Shown here: piece after piece, positions 33,246 through 43,066 of the stretch
Layout: each line of letters opens with the position of its first letter
How positions within the stretch are numbered: position 1 is the first letter of the stretch
Assembly: GCA_964423865.1 (NCBI GenBank)
Contig: CAYRGN010000002.1
Coordinates: 96,467 to 160,466, forward strand
DNA from: Leadbetterella sp964423865
GTDB lineage: Bacteria; Bacteroidota; Bacteroidia; Cytophagales; Spirosomataceae
DNA: 64,000 nt
Reading direction: 5' to 3'
The notes under the pieces: generated by a model
What the model saw: only the letters and a program-made list of their open reading frames with translations
Database searches by the model: none
What the model was told of the DNA's origin: nothing
Position numbers and translations under genes: made by a program

Positions 33246-34844
33246 ATGAAAGATAAAAGCGTATTACTTGTTTGCAGCGGAGATCTCCGCCCCTCGGCCA
33301 ACCTGAAGTGCTGGCCTATGCAACAGAAAATGGAAGAAAACCTGGGCCTGACCCTGGGCCGGTTTGGCTGGACGGTAAAACGGGGCCACGGCTACAATGA
33401 AAAGAAAGGGCACGGATTCATCGATTACCAGCATGAAGGGATAAAGGTATTCAGGGAACTTGACAAGACGCGCCCGCTGATTGTAGCCGAAAGTGTATGG
33501 CAATATAGCCATCATGTGCTGGCAGGATTAACGGCGCACGAAGGGCCCATCCTGGTGGTGGCCAACTGGGACGGCACCTATCCGGGCCTGGTGGGCGCTC
33601 TGAACCTGACCGGGTCACTGACCAAAGCCGGTGTAAAATACAGTTTTCTGTGGAGTCGTGATTTTAGCGATGTATTCTTTACAAGGGGATTGGAGGAATG
33701 GTTAGAAAGCGGAACTATTAGCCATGATTATACACATGTCACGCGTTTTAAGGGCGGTGCGCTATCCGATAGCGACCGCCTGCGGGCGTGTGGATTTGCA
33801 GAGTGTATGCAAAACGATAAAGTGATTATGGGGGTTTTTGATGAGGGTTGTATGGGCATGTTCAATGCCATTGTGCCTGATGCGCTCATCCACCGCCTGG
33901 GCATTTTCAAGGAGCGCCTCAGCCAGTCGACCCTCTACGCAAAAATGCTAACCGTATCCGATGCCGAGGCCGAAAGCATACTGCAATGGCTGTTAGGCAA
34001 GGGTATGCATTTTGCCTGGGGTACAGACCCCGCTACTGAACTCACCCGTGAACAGACCCTGGAGCAATGCAAGATGTACATCGCGGCTTTGCGCCTCGCG
34101 GCAGAGTTTGGCTGCGATACCATCGGTATCCAGTACCAGCAGGGGCTGAAAGACCTGACTCCGGCCAGTGACCTGGTAGAGGGCCTCCTGAACAATACGG
34201 AGCGTCCGCCGGTGCAGGATGAAGAAGGAAATGAACTGTATCCTGGGCTGGCCTTGCCCCACTTCAACGAGGTAGACGAATGCGCGGGAATTGACGGGTA
34301 CGTGACCTATCACCTGTGGCGCGAGCTGGGACTGAACGGCGACAATACCCTTCACGATCTTCGGTACGGAGAAAATTTTACGGTAGAGGGGAAAGAAGAG
34401 TTTGTGTGGGTATTCCTGATTTCAGGTGCGGTGCCGGCCTCCCATTTCGAGGGCGGGTATGCCGGTGCGAAAAGCCTGCGCCAGCCCGCCATGTTTTTCA
34501 AGAAAGGGGGCGGCACCCTGTGCGGAGTCAGTCGGCCGGGAAAAATCGTCTGGAGCCGGGTGTATATAGAAAACGATGAACTTTGGTGCGATATCGGAAC
34601 GGGTCGGGCGGTAGAACTGCCGGAGGAAGAAACCCAAAGGCGGTGGCAAATGACCGACCCGCAGTGGCCCATTATGCACGGGGTGCTCGACGGGGTGAGT
34701 CGCGACCAGATGATGGCCAAACACAAAGCCAACCATATCCAGGTGGTGTATGTAGACGGCGATTTTGACCTGAGAAGGGCGGCCGAGATCAAAGCGGCGA
34801 CGTTGGAGAGTCTGGGTATCAAAGTGAATTTTTGCGGGATATGA
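33246..34844 (+). CDS. L-fucose/arabinose isomerase-like protein
   Basis: 532 residues, cytoplasmic (no signal). It resembles proteins annotated as fucose isomerase in Bacteroidota: ILVVANWDGTYPGLVGALNL (first domain), GVFDEGCMGMFNAIVPD, GIQYQQGLKDLTPASDLVEG and PHFNEVDECAGIDGYVTYHL, the likely Mn-binding Glu/Asp region. It is shorter than FucI (about 590) and is not a close match, so the true sugar may differ. It overlaps the sodium symporter gene by 4 bp (ATGA) and heads an apparent operon through 45542. Aldose-ketose isomerisation is inferred. Confidence 0.75.
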   Translation: MKDKSVLLVCSGDLRPSANLKCWPMQQKMEENLGLTLGRFGWTVKRGHGYNEKKGHGFIDYQHEGIKVFRELDKTRPLIVAESVWQYSHHVLAGLTAHEGPILVVANWDGTYPGLVGALNLTGSLTKAGVKYSFLWSRDFSDVFFTRGLEEWLESGTISHDYTHVTRFKGGALSDSDRLRACGFAECMQNDKVIMGVFDEGCMGMFNAIVPDALIHRLGIFKERLSQSTLYAKMLTVSDAEAESILQWLLGKGMHFAWGTDPATELTREQTLEQCKMYIAALRLAAEFGCDTIGIQYQQGLKDLTPASDLVEGLLNNTERPPVQDEEGNELYPGLALPHFNEVDECAGIDGYVTYHLWRELGLNGDNTLHDLRYGENFTVEGKEEFVWVFLISGAVPASHFEGGYAGAKSLRQPAMFFKKGGGTLCGVSRPGKIVWSRVYIENDELWCDIGTGRAVELPEEETQRRWQMTDPQWPIMHGVLDGVSRDQMMAKHKANHIQVVYVDGDFDLRRAAEIKAATLESLGIKVNFCGI

Positions 34845-36400
34845 AGAGCATGACCCATCTTCCGTTGGTGGATATCGCCATCATTATCGCCTACCTGGTG
34901 GGCATGGTGCTGGTAGGGGTGTATTTCTCCCGTAGAAATACCTCTGCCGATGAGTTTACGAAGGCGGCCGGGCGAATTCCGGGCTGGGCCATCGGTATTT
35001 CCATTTATGCTACTTTTTTGAGTTCCAATACTTTCCTCGGCGTGCCGGGAAAGGCCTACGGCGGGAACTGGAACGCCTTTGTATTCAGCCTTTCTATGCC
35101 CTTTGCGGCCTGGATCGCCACGAAATATTTCGTACCGTTTTACCGGGGTACGGGGGAGGTTTCGGCCTATACGAATCTGGAAAAGCGGTTTGGCACCTGG
35201 GCGCGGACCTATGCGGTACTCTGCTTTTTGCTGACCCAGTTGGCCCGTATCGGTTCTATTTTCTTCGGGATTTCCCTCACTCTCCAGGCCCTGACGGGGT
35301 ACAGCATGGTGACCATTATGGTGGTGACGGGAATTTGTATTGTGATTTATACCGTAATGGGGGGCATTGAAGCGGTGATCTGGACCGAAGTGGTGCAGGG
35401 CATTCTGAAGACCCTCGGGGCGGTGATTATTATCTATCTGGTAGTCAGGGAGGTGCCGGGAGGTTTCGCGGAGATTATCCGAACCGGTCAGGCTGACGGA
35501 AAGCTCAGTCTGGGCTCCCTGGCGCCGGATTTTGTCAGTTCTTCTTTCTGGGTGGTGTTGCTCTACGGATTCTTCATCAACCTGAATAATTTCGGGATGG
35601 ACCAGAATTATGTTCAGCGCTACCATACGGCCACCAGCGCAAAGGAAGCCCACAAATCGGTGTGGCTTTGCGTGTGGATTTATGTGCCGGTATCTCTCCT
35701 GTTTTTTGTGATCGGTACCTGTTTGTACACGTATTACCAGCAGAATCCTGAGCTGCTTCAGACGGTTACCCTGCAGGCGGCGTCAGAACGCCTGGGCCTG
35801 GCCACTACGCATCCGGAGGTAGTGCAACTGGCGGGTACGTTGCAACCTGCCGATTACGGAGATAAAGTGATGCCCCATTTTATGGTACACATGATTCCGA
35901 CAGGACTTCTGGGCCTGATCATCTCGGCGATCTTGTCGGCGGCCATGAGTACCATCAGTTCGGGCATGAACGCATCGGCTACGGTATTTACTGAAGATAT
36001 CTACAAGCGGTATTTTAACCGGAACAGCTCGGAAACCAGGAGCCTGAGGGTGCTGTACATCGCTACGGTGATCGTGGGGCTGATGAGTATGTTGTGCGGT
36101 ATTGCCATGATCGGCATCAAGAGTTTGCTGGACGCCTGGTGGACGTTGTCGGGCATTTTTGCCGGTGGAATGCTCGGATTGTTCCTGCTGGGGCTGATCA
36201 GCAAAAAAACGGAGAACCGCGATGCGCTGGCCGGGACGCTGGCAGGCATCCTGGTCATCTTATGGATGAGTTTCTCCTATCTCATCCCGGAATCGTATTC
36301 TTATCTGAAAAACCCGCTGCATGCCAACATGATTATTGTGGTGGGAACCTTAACTATTTTTCTTGTCGGTAACCTGAGTAGAAAACTAATCCAAAAGTAA
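34841..36400 (+). CDS. Sodium:solute symporter (SSS family)
   Basis: 519 residues from the ATG at 34841 overlapping the previous stop (ATGA). About 13 membrane helices; SSS motifs include VDIAIIIAYLVGMVLVGVYF, SADEFTKAAGRIPGWAIG, FLSSNTFLGVPGKAYGGNW and the sodium-site helix ISAILSAAMSTISSGMNASA. Family members import sialic acid, sugars, amino acids or vitamins with Na+. Position between an isomerase-like and an aldolase-like gene indicates import of the sugar they degrade. Confidence 0.95.
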   Translation: MKSMTHLPLVDIAIIIAYLVGMVLVGVYFSRRNTSADEFTKAAGRIPGWAIGISIYATFLSSNTFLGVPGKAYGGNWNAFVFSLSMPFAAWIATKYFVPFYRGTGEVSAYTNLEKRFGTWARTYAVLCFLLTQLARIGSIFFGISLTLQALTGYSMVTIMVVTGICIVIYTVMGGIEAVIWTEVVQGILKTLGAVIIIYLVVREVPGGFAEIIRTGQADGKLSLGSLAPDFVSSSFWVVLLYGFFINLNNFGMDQNYVQRYHTATSAKEAHKSVWLCVWIYVPVSLLFFVIGTCLYTYYQQNPELLQTVTLQAASERLGLATTHPEVVQLAGTLQPADYGDKVMPHFMVHMIPTGLLGLIISAILSAAMSTISSGMNASATVFTEDIYKRYFNRNSSETRSLRVLYIATVIVGLMSMLCGIAMIGIKSLLDAWWTLSGIFAGGMLGLFLLGLISKKTENRDALAGTLAGILVILWMSFSYLIPESYSYLKNPLHANMIIVVGTLTIFLVGNLSRKLIQK

Positions 36401-36402
36401 AT

Positions 36403-37332
36403 ATGAGTGTAAAAAAATACGTCCCTGTGATGGTTACTCCATTTCAGGCAGACCAGACTATTGCCTATAAAAGCCTCGATGAGCTGATAGAGTTGTACCT
36501 GAACGCGGGCGCCGGCGGGCTGTTTGCCAACTGTTTGTCCAGTGAAATGTTTCATCTTTCTAAAGCGGAAATGTTGCAGATGGTGCGCTTCATCGTAGAG
36601 AAAGTGAACGGTCGGGTGCCGGTGGTGGCTACAGGGACATTCGCAGAGCCGGTAGAAGATCAGGCCCTTTTTGTGAAACAAATGTACGAGACGGGGGTGG
36701 CCAGTGTCATTGTTATCACCAGTTTACTGGCAGATGAGGCAGACGATGACGCCACGTTTCGGGCCAATGCCTGTAAGCTGGTCGCGCTCACCGGCGATGT
36801 GCCCCTGGGCTTTTACGAGTGTCCGGTGCCATACAAGCGCCTGATAGCGGCAGATTTTCTGGGAGAACTGGTGGCCACCGGCCGGGTGAATTATCACAAG
36901 GACACCTGCCTTGACATCGGAGAGGTGAGGGAGAAATTGGCCGCGACGCGGGCGCATGCCGACTTTGGGTTATACGATGCCTATATGGTGCATGCGGTGG
37001 AGTCGCTTCGGGCGGGTTCCGCGGGCCTGTCATGCATTCAGGGAAATTATTTCCCCGAGCTGGTGGTGTGGTTGTGTGATCATTATCAGGAAGACACAGC
37101 CGAACTGGCGGAAGTGCAGCGCTTTTTTGCCCGCCACATGAACGTCATGCACGACACCTATCCGGCCAGCGCAAAATATATTCTGGAGAAGAGAGGCCTG
37201 GATATTGGGTTAACCTGTAGGAACGGAAGTACGGTGGGGGGGGGCGGAGACCTGGAAAAATTAGACCGGCTCCTGGAGGAGTACGGGGCGTTGTCGGAAC
37301 GCATAGGACTGGCATCCATAATCGAAAAATAA
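36403..37332 (+). CDS. DapA/NanA (dihydrodipicolinate synthase) family aldolase
   Basis: 309 residues, TIM barrel. N-terminal VPVMVTPFQADQTI; GLFANCLSSEMFHLSKAE in place of the usual TTGE loop; catalytic Tyr in LGFYECPVPYKR; Schiff-base Lys in VNYHKDTCLD. The altered first loop means the substrate is not that of DapA. Family reactions include lyase of sialic acid or 2-keto-3-deoxy sugars to pyruvate plus an aldehyde. Two bases separate it from the symporter and its stop overlaps an alternative SusC start (TAATG), so it is in the operon. Confidence 0.88.
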   Translation: MSVKKYVPVMVTPFQADQTIAYKSLDELIELYLNAGAGGLFANCLSSEMFHLSKAEMLQMVRFIVEKVNGRVPVVATGTFAEPVEDQALFVKQMYETGVASVIVITSLLADEADDDATFRANACKLVALTGDVPLGFYECPVPYKRLIAADFLGELVATGRVNYHKDTCLDIGEVREKLAATRAHADFGLYDAYMVHAVESLRAGSAGLSCIQGNYFPELVVWLCDHYQEDTAELAEVQRFFARHMNVMHDTYPASAKYILEKRGLDIGLTCRNGSTVGGGGDLEKLDRLLEEYGALSERIGLASIIEK

Positions 37333-37361
37333 TGAATCAATTAACCTTAAATGAAAAACAA

Positions 37362-40300
37362 ATGAAAAAACGAAATCAATTTTCTTTGGTTTTGATTTTG
37401 CTGGTGTTGTCGCTCACAGCTACAGCACAGCGCGTGATTACCGGGAAGGTAATTGACGCCAAAACCAGTGAGCCGCTGATTGGGGCAACGCTCCGGGTGG
37501 AGGGTTCCGGCGCTGGAACTCAGACCAATGCGGAGGGTGAGTTTAGTCTAACGGCCAGCACCGTGCCAGTGCAGGTGCAGGTAAGTTTTGTGGGGTATCT
37601 ATCCCGGACAGTGAACATTCAGAACACACAGGGACAAACCATTACGTTGGAACCTGACATGGCCTTGCTGGAAGATGTAGTGGTAATCGGTTACGGAACT
37701 GCTAAGAAAAGTGACATTACAGGATCGGTATCCAGCATAAGTGAAAAAGACTTCAACAAAGGGGTCAATGTTTCTGCTGAGCAGCTGATTGCAGGAAAAG
37801 TGGCAGGGGTACAGATTGTACAAAGTAGTGGAGAACCTGGTGGAGGTATTAATGTGAATATTCGGGGGATGGGCTCACTAAATGCCGGGAATGCCCCGTT
37901 GTACGTGGTTGACGGATTTCCGATCGACAACTCAAGTACAGTAAGTGGTACCGGTGCCAACTTTACCGGAATGCGTACAGTACGGAATCCACTAAACTCG
38001 ATTAATCCAAATGATATTGCCTCCATTGAAGTGCTGAAAGATGCATCTGCCACGGCTATCTACGGTTCGAGGGGTGCAAACGGTGTGGTATTGATTACTA
38101 CTAAAAGAGGAAAAGAAGGAGGGTTGAAAATTAATTACGATAGTTATTACGGCGTACAGAACATTATGAATGACCTTGACATCATGGATGCCAACGAATA
38201 CAAAGCCGTAATGAATAGCCTGATCGATGCGGGAGCTGGAAATGCCAATTTAAAAATCGGAGATTTTTCGGGGGGTACCCATTGGCTGGATAGAATGTAT
38301 CACAAAGATGCACCTATTCAAAACCATAACTTGTCGTTTTCGGGGGGTAATCAGGCTACAAAGTACCATGCTTCTCTGAATTATTTTGACCAGGAGGGGG
38401 TGTTGATCAATTCCGGGAATACCCGATACAGTGCCCGTATCAATCTGGAACATACGGCAAAGAATTTTAAGTTTGGGACCAATCTCACTTCTTCCTATGT
38501 GACGGATACGTATGTGGCCAATGGAATGGATCTGAACGAACGGGCAGGGATTATTTATGCGGCGATTGCGTACGAACCTACGTTGTCTGTTTTTGATCAG
38601 GATAATAATTATGTGCTGTCAAGCAACATGAATATTGATAACCCACTGGCTATCGCTAATGGAAAAACCTCTGTGTCAAATCTGTATCGGACGCTTGGTA
38701 CCGTGTATGGTGAGGTGACATTCCTGAACGACTTTACCGCGCGTCTAAATTTAGGTGCAGATGTCATCTCCCAGCGTCGGGATACTTATGTGGATCGGCA
38801 GACCATCGAGGGTCGGGCCAATGGTGGGGTTGCAAGCATACTTACCGGTAACAATAATAGCTTTTTATCTGAGCTAACGCTAAATTATCGGAAGAGTTTT
38901 AATCGCCAGGATTTGAACGTACTATTTGGAACTACCGGCCAGCAATTCAATTCGTTTGACCAAACTTCGCAAGGAAGCGGTTTCCCGTCTGATGTTACCA
39001 AGACAGATAATATGAGCTTGGGTGATCCTACTCGTTTTATTGTAACTAGCGGACGTTCGCGTAATAGTTTGTTGTCATACCTGGGACGGGTAAATTATAA
39101 CCTCTTCGAAAAGTATCTATTGACTGCATCTTTACGTGTAGATGGTTCGTCGCGGTTCGGCGAAAATAATAAGTACGGTGTATTTCCTTCCTTTGCTTTT
39201 GCATGGCGTCTCGAAAATGAGGAGTTTATTCAGAATATTGATTTTATAAGTTCCTTAAAGCTCAGAACCAGTTGGGGGCAAACAGGAAATCAGGCGATTG
39301 GAAATTACCAGTCTATGACGACCTATGCATCAGGTCAGATGGCCGTTATCGGAAATCAACAGGTGAGTACCACTACGCCCAACCGGGTGGCCAATCCGGA
39401 TCTGAAGTGGGAAACTTCCGAACAGTTGAACTTCGGTCTCGACTACGGTTTCAAGGGTAACAGAATCTCAGGTAGTTTAGATTGGTTCGTGAAGACCACG
39501 CGTGACATGCTCCTGAACCTGCCCATACCGCGTACAACAGGATTTACAACGATGATGACCAACGTGGGGTCAGTACGGAATGGTGGATTTGAGGTTTTGG
39601 TAAACAGCATTAACCTTAATGGGCCCCTAAGCTGGGAGACCAACCTGAACATGACATGGATGAACAATAAGGTACTTGATCTTGGTGGAATTGACAATAT
39701 ATTTACGGGTAGTGCAGGGGGTACTTCGAACGTAGCACTGATTCAGGAAGGAATTCCGATGTACTCTTTCTATGGATATATTATCGATGGCGTGTGGCAA
39801 CAGGGAGATGATTTTAGTACCACCAAGGATAACGTTAAACCTGGGGATTTTAAGTACAGGGATCTTAACGGCGATCAGGTGGTGAATGCGGATGACCGTA
39901 CGGTATTGGGTAGCCCTTTCCCTAATTTCATGGCTTCATTGACCAATAATTTTAGTTACAAAGGATTTAATCTCAATATTTTCCTGGATGGAGTTTGGGG
40001 ATCAAAAATGCTGAACAACAATCTGGTCGATACTTATTTTCCGGCTAATTTAATGCGGAACCGTCTGGCAGAACCCATGCTAAACCGGTGGACGCCAACA
40101 AATCCTTCCAATGTTTATCCGTCATTTATTGACCCGCTGGGTCAGGGTAAAAAGGAAGTGAATTCTTATACCGTAGAAAACGCAGATTTTGTCCGTCTGA
40201 ATACTGTAAAACTAGGCTATGATTTTAATCTGCGACAGTCTGCCATCAAGGGCCTCGGCGTATTTGTTACTGGTCAGAACCTTGCCATCTGGACAAAATA

Positions 40301-40409
40301 CAAAGGTTATGATCCTTCAATCAACCCCAATGGGGGCGGTGTTCGGATAGACTGGAATGCCTTTCCGACTGCCAGAACAATTCTTTTCGGTGTTAATATA
40401 AATCTCTAA
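37362..40409 (+). CDS. SusC-type TonB-dependent outer-membrane receptor (first pair)
   Basis: 1015 residues from ATG 37362, which gives a clean signal peptide (LVLILLVLSLTATAQ); an in-frame ATG at 37332 would add ten residues. Carboxypeptidase-like repeat domain (VITGKVIDAKTSEPLIGATL), plug with VVIGYGTAKKSDITGSVS and IEVLKDASATAIYGSRGANG, then the 22-strand barrel ending ARTILFGVNINL. With SusD it imports glycan fragments across the outer membrane. Codon and base usage are more AT-rich than in the preceding genes. Confidence 0.96.
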   Translation: MKKRNQFSLVLILLVLSLTATAQRVITGKVIDAKTSEPLIGATLRVEGSGAGTQTNAEGEFSLTASTVPVQVQVSFVGYLSRTVNIQNTQGQTITLEPDMALLEDVVVIGYGTAKKSDITGSVSSISEKDFNKGVNVSAEQLIAGKVAGVQIVQSSGEPGGGINVNIRGMGSLNAGNAPLYVVDGFPIDNSSTVSGTGANFTGMRTVRNPLNSINPNDIASIEVLKDASATAIYGSRGANGVVLITTKRGKEGGLKINYDSYYGVQNIMNDLDIMDANEYKAVMNSLIDAGAGNANLKIGDFSGGTHWLDRMYHKDAPIQNHNLSFSGGNQATKYHASLNYFDQEGVLINSGNTRYSARINLEHTAKNFKFGTNLTSSYVTDTYVANGMDLNERAGIIYAAIAYEPTLSVFDQDNNYVLSSNMNIDNPLAIANGKTSVSNLYRTLGTVYGEVTFLNDFTARLNLGADVISQRRDTYVDRQTIEGRANGGVASILTGNNNSFLSELTLNYRKSFNRQDLNVLFGTTGQQFNSFDQTSQGSGFPSDVTKTDNMSLGDPTRFIVTSGRSRNSLLSYLGRVNYNLFEKYLLTASLRVDGSSRFGENNKYGVFPSFAFAWRLENEEFIQNIDFISSLKLRTSWGQTGNQAIGNYQSMTTYASGQMAVIGNQQVSTTTPNRVANPDLKWETSEQLNFGLDYGFKGNRISGSLDWFVKTTRDMLLNLPIPRTTGFTTMMTNVGSVRNGGFEVLVNSINLNGPLSWETNLNMTWMNNKVLDLGGIDNIFTGSAGGTSNVALIQEGIPMYSFYGYIIDGVWQQGDDFSTTKDNVKPGDFKYRDLNGDQVVNADDRTVLGSPFPNFMASLTNNFSYKGFNLNIFLDGVWGSKMLNNNLVDTYFPANLMRNRLAEPMLNRWTPTNPSNVYPSFIDPLGQGKKEVNSYTVENADFVRLNTVKLGYDFNLRQSAIKGLGVFVTGQNLAIWTKYKGYDPSINPNGGGVRIDWNAFPTARTILFGVNINL

Positions 40410-40413
40410 GATC

Positions 40414-41889
40414 ATGAAAAAGAAAATAAGATATATAGGGCTAAGCATCATGCTTTCCGGAACCTTTTTACTCAGTGGATGCAAAGATTTTTTAAAGGAA
40501 GAAGTTTACTCTCAGCTTGCGCCAGAGAACTACCTGAAGACAAGGGAGGGACTAACATCGGTACTTTATGAAACGTATGCGAAGGCTGCCAATATGAACA
40601 GTAATAACTCGATCTATGTTTTGGGACCGCAAGAATTCCCTACTGATATTTTGTATCAGAGTGGGGATAACGTGGAGGCGACAATTCGTAATTTTCGGGA
40701 GTTTAACTGGGAACCCAATATGGATTTCCTTATACAAAACTGGGATTCCTATTATCAGTGTGTCCGGAATGCCAATATTTTGTTGGAAAATATAGCAACG
40801 TCTACCTTGACAGCTTCTGAGAAGTCGCTTTTCGAGGCCGAGGCGCGCTTTTTGCGTGCGGTGGCTTATTATAAACTGTATTTCTTCTTTGGGCCCGTAC
40901 CATTGCGCCAGAGTACCACCCAGGAGCTTAGCCTGGCACGTGCAAGTGAGGAGGAAATAAAACAATTCATTGCTACTGAGCTGAAATTTGCTTCAGATAA
41001 CCTGCCGGCGCCTGGTGCTGAGCCTCAAAAACACCGTGCGCATAAAGCTGCGGCTACCGGTTATCTGTTGAAATTTTATTTAAATACCAAAAACTGGTCT
41101 GAAGCAGTCAATGTTTCTTCCCAATTTTTGAATAACTTTAAGAATTATTCCCTGTTTGCAAATTACAAGGATTTATTTAAGGTGGAGAACGAAAACAATA
41201 GCGAGTATGTTTGGGTGAGGCCGGCAATTCCATCGTCTAGCCGGATTACGGCGAACAGTTGGAGTAACGTATCCTTTCCAGATAATTTCAAGTCAGCACC
41301 TGAAATAGGATTGGAATTTAAATCCACCTGGCTAAACTGGCCGAATGAATTCAGAATCTATGATGATTTTTTTAATTCATTTGAAGCGGGTGATAAAAGA
41401 AAGGATTTAATGATTACCTATTACATCAATACTTCCAATCAACAAATTCAACTCTTAGGATTTGATAACGTGCGTTCGTTTAAATATTGGCCAGATGAGA
41501 ATCATGTAGGTGCGGCGCATGGTAATGACATTCCGGAGATCAGGTTTTCGGATATTCTGCTGTCGAGAGCGGAAGCCCTGAATGAGGTGAACGGACCTGG
41601 TGAAGAGGCTATACAGTTGGTGAATCAGGTACGTGCAAGGGCAGGTCTCGCGGGGCTGGAGCTGGCCGATGTGCCATCCAAAGAAGCTTTTAGAACACAT
41701 ATCCTAAAAGAACGCGGACATGAATTTTATAATGAGGGACACCGTAGAATAGACATGATCCGTACCGGCACTTTTATCAGTAATGCGCAGGCCAGGGGTA
41801 AAAATGCACAGGCTCATCACGTGGTATTTCCCATTCCGCAAGTGGTGATTGATTCCGACCCTGCAATAGTTCAAAATCAAAATTACTAA
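40414..41889 (+). CDS. SusD/RagB-type glycan-binding lipoprotein (first pair)
   Basis: 491 residues, lipoprotein signal (LSGTFLLSGCKDFLKEE) with Lys-Asp after the Cys, consistent with surface export. SusD features: FLRAVAYYKLYFFFGPVPL, tetratricopeptide-like helices, and the C-terminal ILLSRAEALNEVNGPGEEA, LKERGHEFYNEGHRRIDMIR. It sits 4 bp after SusC and acts as the lid over the barrel. AT-rich: 18 of 60 bases are G or C at 41341-41400. Confidence 0.95.
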   Translation: MKKKIRYIGLSIMLSGTFLLSGCKDFLKEEVYSQLAPENYLKTREGLTSVLYETYAKAANMNSNNSIYVLGPQEFPTDILYQSGDNVEATIRNFREFNWEPNMDFLIQNWDSYYQCVRNANILLENIATSTLTASEKSLFEAEARFLRAVAYYKLYFFFGPVPLRQSTTQELSLARASEEEIKQFIATELKFASDNLPAPGAEPQKHRAHKAAATGYLLKFYLNTKNWSEAVNVSSQFLNNFKNYSLFANYKDLFKVENENNSEYVWVRPAIPSSSRITANSWSNVSFPDNFKSAPEIGLEFKSTWLNWPNEFRIYDDFFNSFEAGDKRKDLMITYYINTSNQQIQLLGFDNVRSFKYWPDENHVGAAHGNDIPEIRFSDILLSRAEALNEVNGPGEEAIQLVNQVRARAGLAGLELADVPSKEAFRTHILKERGHEFYNEGHRRIDMIRTGTFISNAQARGKNAQAHHVVFPIPQVVIDSDPAIVQNQNY

Positions 41890-41893
41890 CCTT

Positions 41894-43066
41894 ATGAATA
41901 AGTGTAATATAGTTCTTATAATCAGCTTTTTGGCTTTTTCTGCTTTTGCTAAAGCGCAGACGGTACCCGGAAATATCGTTTGTTTCGAGCCCAGTTCTTC
42001 CCAGCGGTACATTGGCTCGCCAAGTCTGGTGACGTTGCCGAACGGTGACTATGTGGTTTCACACGATATGTTTGGACCTCAAAGTTCGGAATGGCAACAG
42101 GCTACGTCGCGCATTTATACTTCGCATGATAAGGGTAAAACGTGGCGTTTTCTGACCGAAATTCATGGTGCCTTCTGGAGCTCCCTGTTTGTTCATCGGG
42201 GTGACTTATACTTCCTGGGCCCGGACCGGCATCATGGTACGGTGCTTATTCGAAAATCGACTGACGGCGGGTTGACATGGACAAAGCCAACAAACCGGGA
42301 AAATGGCGTGATTTTAACAGGGGAATTTCACTGTGCCCCCATGCCGGTAGTGGAATACAACGGGCGACTTTGGCGCCCCATGGAAACGGCCCATGGCCCT
42401 ATTCTTCAATGGGGTAAACGCTACGGTGCTATGGTCATGTCAGCTCCGGTTGACGCTGACCTGCTGAATTCGAAATCGTGGCAGGCAAGTGAACCTCTGC
42501 TTTATGATAGTACGTATAATCATGGCGATTTTGGTGGCTGGCTCGAGGGCAATTTTGTGGTGGACAGAAATCAAAAAATGTGGAATATGCTACGCGTAGG
42601 TAACCGGAAAGCACTGGAAGAGAAAGCAGCGATGGTAGGCATATCGCCTGACGGAAAAATGCTCGACTTCGATCCAGCTACCGGTTTTATTCCTTTTGAC
42701 GGGGGAAGTAAAAAGTTCGTGATAAAATACGATACTCTGACAGATAAATACTGGACCCTCGCTAACGTGGTAAGGGATAAATACCGGAAACAATTTCCCG
42801 ACAGGAATCCTTCCAGTTTCCGAAATGTATTGGTGCTGAAAAGTTCTACAGATCTTTTAAACTGGAAAGAAGAAAAGGTAATTTTGGAACACGAAGATGT
42901 GATTTACCATGGGTTTCAGTATGTGGACTGGTCTTTTGAAGGGAATGATATTATCGTATTGTCGAGGACAGCCTATTTTGATGGAAAAGCCAATGCCCGG
43001 AACAATCATGACGCCAATTATTTAACTTTTCATCGTATAGAGAATTTTAGAAAACTCAAAAAATAA
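41894..43066 (+). CDS. Secreted sialidase-fold (BNR repeat) protein
   Basis: 390 residues with a signal peptide (VLIISFLAFSAFAKAQ). Asp-box motifs SHDKGKTWRF and STDGGLTWTK mark a BNR-type beta-propeller. Conserved segments: GSPSLVTLPNGDYVVSHDMF, LTGEFHCAPMPVVEYNGRLW, HGFQYVDWSFEGNDIIVLSR. The arginine triad and FRIP motif of GH33 sialidases were not found, so sialidase activity is not supported; another propeller glycosidase or lyase is possible. Cotranscribed with SusD (4 bp) and overlapping the next gene by one base (TAATG). Confidence 0.8.
   Translation: MNKCNIVLIISFLAFSAFAKAQTVPGNIVCFEPSSSQRYIGSPSLVTLPNGDYVVSHDMFGPQSSEWQQATSRIYTSHDKGKTWRFLTEIHGAFWSSLFVHRGDLYFLGPDRHHGTVLIRKSTDGGLTWTKPTNRENGVILTGEFHCAPMPVVEYNGRLWRPMETAHGPILQWGKRYGAMVMSAPVDADLLNSKSWQASEPLLYDSTYNHGDFGGWLEGNFVVDRNQKMWNMLRVGNRKALEEKAAMVGISPDGKMLDFDPATGFIPFDGGSKKFVIKYDTLTDKYWTLANVVRDKYRKQFPDRNPSSFRNVLVLKSSTDLLNWKEEKVILEHEDVIYHGFQYVDWSFEGNDIIVLSRTAYFDGKANARNNHDANYLTFHRIENFRKLKK

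Noticed and set aside
34352..35653. 433-codon minus-strand open frame crossing the isomerase/symporter boundary
   Set aside because: It overlaps two coupled genes and lacks any domain pattern.
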